Part shown: one piece after another, positions 60,717 to 64,000 of the stretch
How positions within the stretch are numbered: position 1 is the first letter of the stretch
How the letters are laid out: every line of letters starts with the position of its first letter
DNA from: Phycisphaerae bacterium RAS2
Lineage (GTDB): Bacteria > Planctomycetota > Phycisphaerae > UBA1845 > UTPLA1
Direction of reading: 5' to 3'
DNA: 64,000 nt
NCBI GenBank assembly: GCA_007753915.1
Contig: CP036352.1
Location: 1,798,001-1,862,000 of the forward strand
Notes under the pieces: model-generated
What the model was told of the DNA's origin: nothing
The model's input: only the letters and a program-made list of their open reading frames with translations
The model's database searches: none
Made by a program: the position numbers and the translations under genes

Positions 60717-61271
60717 TCAGGCTCCGGGTGCCGTGGTCGCGGCAGGACTCTCATTTTGAGGAGTCGGTTCGTACAACCAGATCACCTGTACGCTTGGTCG
60801 ATTCGTGGCATATTGAACGGCCAACCCATGCGACGGGTGCCGCAAGACAATCCCCTCCGCGTCGGCCACCACGTATGCCGCTTTCCCTTCCGAATCTGCA
60901 TGAACCGGCGTATGCGAGTGCGACTCTATCGGAGCGACGGAAGGGCGTCCGCCGAATTCTCGCGTCGCAAGGGCAATCGTCGTCGCCAGCGCTACGGCGG
61001 CAGCGATGCGCCATACCCATGTCCGGCTCGTCGGGTGATTCTGTCGTTTGAATTCTTGCGTGACGCGCGACGCGGGCTTATCCGAAACGATTCGCTCGGC
61101 GGCGGCGGCGAGTTGATCGAAATCGCGCTGCAAAGCGCGGGCGGCAACCCAGGCGCGACGGCACGCGTCGCACGCCGCGCAATGGTCCGTCAATCGCGCG
61201 TCATCTTCAGCGCTCAACTCATTGTCGAGCCACGCATCAATCCATTGTGTCGTCTGTTCGCAGGGAGTCAT
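60717..61271 (-). CDS. Zinc-finger anti-sigma factor
   Basis: 184 residues. The N-terminal zinc-binding motif HCAACDACRRAW (His-x3-Cys-x2-Cys, at about 30-41) is that of ZAS anti-sigma factors that hold ECF sigma factors. One transmembrane helix follows (WRIAAAVALATTIALAT), so the C-terminal domain lies outside the cytoplasm and should receive the signal. Its ATG overlaps the sigma factor stop by 4 nt. Together they form a standard sigma/anti-sigma pair, released by an envelope signal that cannot be named. Confidence 0.88.
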   Translation of the reverse strand: MTPCEQTTQWIDAWLDNELSAEDDARLTDHCAACDACRRAWVAARALQRDFDQLAAAAERIVSDKPASRVTQEFKRQNHPTSRTWVWRIAAAVALATTIALATREFGGRPSVAPIESHSHTPVHADSEGKAAYVVADAEGIVLRHPSHGLAVQYATNRPSVQVIWLYEPTPQNESPAATTAPGA

Positions 61272-61882
61272 GGACGATACTCCTTCAGCGATTCGGCAAG
61301 GGCCTTTCTTGCAAGATGAACGTGCGTGCGCACCGCTGCGACGGACAGCTCCATGACGCGTGCCGCTTCTTCATACGTAAGCTCTTCCAGCATGCGCAGC
61401 GTGATCGCCAGTCGCTGCTGGCTCGGCAACTCCGCGATTCGGTCGCGCAAGGCGCCAAGCCGCTCCGCCGTCAGGATTCTGTCCGCCGGTTGCTCGTTTG
61501 AGTCGTGTTCGAGATGGTTGTCTAACGGCTCAAGGCGCCGCCGCCGCCGGTGGTTCAATCCAAGATTCGCCACGGTTCGCATCAGCCACGGCATCGAGCC
61601 CGGGTCGGCCGCGTCAAGCCCGTTTGTAATCGCGAGACGGAAGGCTTCTTGCACGATCTCCTCCGCGTCGTGTCGATTCCAGATCAGCTTCACAGCAAAG
61701 GCCTCAAGACGGCGACGGATGCCATTCCAATCCGGTTCAGCCGAGTCCGGCCTGGTCCCCGGGCGTGGAGGTTCGTCGCGCCGGAGATGGGGCGGCCGGG
61801 TTGCTCCAAGTTCTGGCTCGTTTCCCGCGGTCGGCATAAGGCCTCGGGGCGGCGCGTCAGCCGCGATAGGGATATGTCTCAA
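61268..61882 (-). CDS. ECF-type RNA polymerase sigma factor
   Basis: 204 residues. Region 2 holds AFAVKLIWNRHDAEEIVQEAFRLAI and region 4 has LPSQQRLAITLRMLEELTYEEAARVMELSVAAVRTHVHLARKAL with its helix-turn-helix. No region 3 is present, as expected of ECF factors. A Pro/Arg-rich N-terminus of about 50 residues is extra. A later start at the Met of MPTAGNEPEL (residue 16) is possible. It controls a set of genes likely including its own operon. The next gene upstream (62072) lies on the opposite strand with a 189-bp shared region. Confidence 0.88.
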   Translation of the reverse strand: MRHIPIAADAPPRGLMPTAGNEPELGATRPPHLRRDEPPRPGTRPDSAEPDWNGIRRRLEAFAVKLIWNRHDAEEIVQEAFRLAITNGLDAADPGSMPWLMRTVANLGLNHRRRRRLEPLDNHLEHDSNEQPADRILTAERLGALRDRIAELPSQQRLAITLRMLEELTYEEAARVMELSVAAVRTHVHLARKALAESLKEYRP

Positions 61883-62071
61883 GGCAGCCCGATGTTTAAT
61901 CTACCACCGGATTCATTTTCAGTTTCAAAGCCTCGCTAAAAGGCGGTGGCTGGGAGACTCTCGATTCGGCGGCTATCCTCCCGCATGGTGGGCGGTTAGA
62001 GAGATGGCCTGCGTTTATAGTGGTATGGTCCGGAAGCGGAACATTACAATAGTTAAGGCAAGGCGGCAGGA
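61883..62071. promoter_or_regulatory. Divergent promoter region of the sigma factor and zinc-ribbon genes
   Basis: 189 bp. TATAGT near 62016-62021 and TACAAT at 62045-62050 are possible -10 boxes on the plus strand, but no -35 partner is well placed. The sigma factor promoter faces the other way and its consensus is unknown. GGCAGGA 5 bases before ATG 62072 is the ribosome binding site. Confidence 0.35.
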
Positions 62072-62566
62072 ATGGTGAGTTCGGACAAGCCCTTGGACCA
62101 GCAACGAAGCGACGGCCCGTATTGCGAAGGGTGCAAGGAATCGGCTCGGCCGGGCGCGATGTACTGCCCTCGTTGCGGAGAACCGCTGAAGCTGGCCGGC
62201 ATGGCGGATTCGTCGGTGGCCCAGAAGCCGGCGCACAGCGGTCTGAAGGCGAAATCGCCCAATTGGCAGGCCTGCGACAACGCTGCGGACGTGCAGTATC
62301 GCTGGGGCTCGGCCTGGGGTGGGCCGCGGCTGCTGGGAACGGAGAACATCGAGGTGGCGATTGTGAACCGGGGTCGCCCCCTTCGGTCGGTGGTGCTGGA
62401 GGTTCGCGGGCGGTCGGCCAACGGGTTGCCGCCGGTGCGGATGTTTCAGGAGATCGAGGAATTGCCGCCCAACCGAGAGGTGCGATTCGAACTGGCGTCG
62501 TACGAGATGCCGGACGAGATCGAAGAATTAAGCCTGTCGATTGTTTCATCGACAGCGGTAGAATAG
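62072..62566 (+). CDS. Zinc-ribbon protein of unknown function
   Basis: 164 residues, soluble. The N-terminal double CxxC zinc ribbon reads YCEGCKESARPGAMYCPRCGEPL. The C-terminal 100 residues are beta-rich (VQYRWGSAWGGPRLLGTENIEVAIVNRG and VVLEVRGRS), a possible Ig-like or C2-like domain. The SPFH gene follows at 36 bp with its own ribosome binding site, so the two may form an operon. No catalytic motif is seen. Confidence 0.65.
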   Translation: MVSSDKPLDQQRSDGPYCEGCKESARPGAMYCPRCGEPLKLAGMADSSVAQKPAHSGLKAKSPNWQACDNAADVQYRWGSAWGGPRLLGTENIEVAIVNRGRPLRSVVLEVRGRSANGLPPVRMFQEIEELPPNREVRFELASYEMPDEIEELSLSIVSSTAVE

Positions 62567-62602
62567 CCAACGCCCCGCGCCGCGGGAGAAAGGAAGGCTG
62601 CC

Positions 62603-63592
62603 ATGCCAATGCTGATCTTTATGGGCGCCGCCGCCCTGTTCTTCTTGCTGATCCTCCTGAGCGGGTTTTTCACCGTGGAGCAGCAGACGCATGCGATCGT
62701 CGAGCGCATGGGCAAGTTCAATCGGATCGCGCGGCCGGGCCTGAACTGGCGGATTCCGATCTTTGATCGCGTGGCAGGGCGAATTACGCACCGTGTGCGC
62801 GAGCTGGAGGTCAAGGTTGAGTCGAAGACAAAGGACGACGTGTTTGTCGATCTGCTCATCGCCGTGCAGTATTTCGTGAACGAAGTGGACGAGGCGATCT
62901 ACGCGGCCAACTACAAGTTGAGCAATCCGGCGCAGCAGATTAGTTCGTATGTGTTCGACACGGTTCGCGCCTTGGTGCCCGACATGCTGGTGGACAACGT
63001 CTTCGCGGAGAAGGAGAAGATCGCCGTCGCGGTGAAGGAGCGTCTGGATGTTGTGATGGACCAGTTCGGCTTCACCATTCTCCAGGCGCTGGTCAATGAC
63101 ATCCAGCCCGACCAGGCGGTCAAGTCCGCCATGAACCAAGTCAATGCGACGGCCCGCATGCGCGAGGCGGCGAAGAACGAGGCCGAGGCGAAAAAGATCC
63201 GCGTGATTGCCGAGGCCGAAGCCGAGGCTCGCGCGAAGGAACTGCAGGGCGTGGGCATCGCCCGGCAGCGGTTGGCGATCGCGCGCGGTTTGAAAGACTC
63301 GGTCGACGCGTGCAGCGAAGCGGGCATCAGCCCCGAGGAAGCGACCAAGATGGTGCTGCTGACCCAGCATTACGACACGGTCGCGGCGGTCGGGGGTCGC
63401 AGCAAGGCGACGATCATGATGATTCCTTACACGCCGACCGGCATGACGCAGGTCAGCGATCAGATCATGCAGGCGCTGATGACCACCGGCGAAGCGCAGA
63501 GCGGCGACAGCACAACGCCGCAACCCCCCTCGACCCGCGAGGCCAGGCATCACACGCCCAGCCTTGGAGGCGGCACGGACTTCGGAGCCTGA
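62603..63592 (+). CDS. SPFH-domain protein (stomatin/prohibitin-like)
   Basis: 329 residues. One N-terminal transmembrane helix (LIFMGAAALFFLLILLSGFF) is followed by the SPFH/band 7 domain (VEQQTHAIVERMGKFNRIARPGLNWRIPIFDRV), a coiled-coil flotillin-like segment (AAKNEAEAKKIRVIAEAEAEARAKELQ) and a C-terminal variable tail. Such proteins assemble into membrane rings, organise microdomains and guard proteases. AGGAAGG near the ATG supports the start. No NfeD-like partner is adjacent; the upstream neighbour is a zinc-ribbon gene. Confidence 0.9.
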   Translation: MPMLIFMGAAALFFLLILLSGFFTVEQQTHAIVERMGKFNRIARPGLNWRIPIFDRVAGRITHRVRELEVKVESKTKDDVFVDLLIAVQYFVNEVDEAIYAANYKLSNPAQQISSYVFDTVRALVPDMLVDNVFAEKEKIAVAVKERLDVVMDQFGFTILQALVNDIQPDQAVKSAMNQVNATARMREAAKNEAEAKKIRVIAEAEAEARAKELQGVGIARQRLAIARGLKDSVDACSEAGISPEEATKMVLLTQHYDTVAAVGGRSKATIMMIPYTPTGMTQVSDQIMQALMTTGEAQSGDSTTPQPPSTREARHHTPSLGGGTDFGA

Positions 63593-63627
63593 CGGCTCTG
63601 CCGATGGCCGCGCAGACTGGTGATTCC

Positions 63628-63664
63628 GGCATGGCCGTCTTTCGGGGCGGTCATGCCTTTTTTT
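63628..63664 (+). terminator. Rho-independent terminator after the SPFH gene
   Basis: GGCATGGCCG (63628-63637) and CGGTCATGCC (63648-63657) pair through ten base pairs with one G-T, followed by seven T (63658-63664). Confidence 0.9.
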
Positions 63665-63759
63665 GTGCCGGGCAACGCCGAACGTCGCCATTGGAAATCT
63701 GAATACGGCGCTCAAAAATCGGTAGCTGCGCACTTGGGTCAAGCTCTAAACTCTGCGGC

Positions 63760-64000
63760 ATGGTTGCGAATCATTCACCACGGGAATCGACGATGCAGCA
63801 GGCGCTTCCTCGACCAGGCATCATGCGGCGAGCCATTGAACGGCGCGACCGGGAATACGACGGAGCGTTTTTCTTCGCCGTTCGAACGACCGGCGTGTTC
63901 TGCAATCCATCCTGCTCGGCGCGGAAGCCGCTGGCGCGCAATTGCATCTACTTTCGTACGCCTCTCGAGGCGGTTCGCGCGGGCTTTCGCCCGTGCAAGC
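63760..64000 (+). CDS. ada: Ada-type methylphosphotriester-sensing protein, N-terminus (cut by window end)
   Basis: Open from ATG 63760 to the window end, 80 codons, with no stop. ATG 63793 is an alternative start. The visible part is the Ada zinc-binding domain: YDGAFFFAVRTTGVFCNPSC, then ARNCIYF and AGFRPCK. The Cys pair of CNPSC and the following Cys-x2-Cys (only the first is inside the window) bind zinc, and one accepts the methyl group from phosphotriesters. Full Ada continues with an AraC-type DNA-binding domain and an alkyltransferase. Whether they follow is unknown, so it may also be an AdaA-like regulator. Confidence 0.85.
   Translation, partial: MVANHSPRESTMQQALPRPGIMRRAIERRDREYDGAFFFAVRTTGVFCNPSCSARKPLARNCIYFRTPLEAVRAGFRPCK

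Overview
The window is a 64 kb piece of a GC-rich bacterial chromosome, most likely a planctomycete (Planctomycetota, perhaps Phycisphaerae-like). The lineage call rests on four things: a small basic protein of the type restricted to Planctomycetes/Verrucomicrobia/Chlamydiae (44039-44320), several proteins with a C-terminal CxxC...CPECG zinc ribbon, a prepilin-like protein with the G/FTLIELL cleavage motif and a C-terminal ADGH segment, and a PEP-CTERM protein. No rRNA, tRNA, CRISPR array or complete insertion sequence was found.

Layout. 0.2-3.4 kb, minus strand: a secreted di-heme cytochrome c and a PPK2 polyphosphate kinase. 3.5-6.3 kb: GDP-fucose synthase, an anchored SGNH hydrolase and a NusG paralogue. 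6.3-7.2 kb, minus strand: a methyltransferase. 7.6-28.1 kb: a long, tightly packed exopolysaccharide operon. It holds a flippase, a Wzy/ligase-like polymerase, four GT4 glycosyltransferases, a UDP-sugar epimerase, three divergent asparagine-synthase-type amidotransferases, a heparinase II/III lyase, an Asp-box propeller, a GNAT enzyme and an ATP-grasp ligase, and is closed by a terminator. Many of its genes overlap by 4 nt, which implies translational coupling. Sugar activation, chain building, export, cleavage and amide or amino-acid decoration all appear to be encoded together.

28.3-35.3 kb holds an MddA-like methyltransferase, a MoxR ATPase, a lower-GC patch with zinc-ribbon membrane proteins and a family of about 235-bp MITE-like repeats, and a FliA/WhiG-type sigma factor. 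35.6-40.7 kb holds a PEP-CTERM protein, a prepilin-like protein, a small zinc-ribbon protein, a Gfo/Idh oxidoreductase and gpsA. 40.7-42.9 kb is a second lower-GC patch with a duplicated segment and two secreted or anchored proteins of unknown role.

42.9-58.7 kb is a housekeeping region: an anchored coiled-coil protein, the small basic protein, an aminotransferase, a lipoprotein, an orphan PAS histidine kinase, then rpoB, a GNAT-like gene, rpoC, rpsL and rpsG. rplJ/rplL are not upstream of rpoB, RpoB carries an insert of about 230 residues, and an acetyltransferase-like gene separates rpoB from rpoC. 58.9-64 kb holds a lipoprotein MsrB, an ECF sigma/anti-sigma/secretin-like operon, a zinc-ribbon protein, an SPFH protein and the start of an Ada-type gene cut by the window edge.

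The points most worth a second look are an amidotransferase gene whose only sensible start is ATT, the rpoB-GNAT-rpoC arrangement, the RpoB insert, the repeat family (one copy supplies the C-terminus of a protein), and a sigma-54-like promoter overlapping a sigma-70-like one before rpoB. All functions are read from sequence alone.
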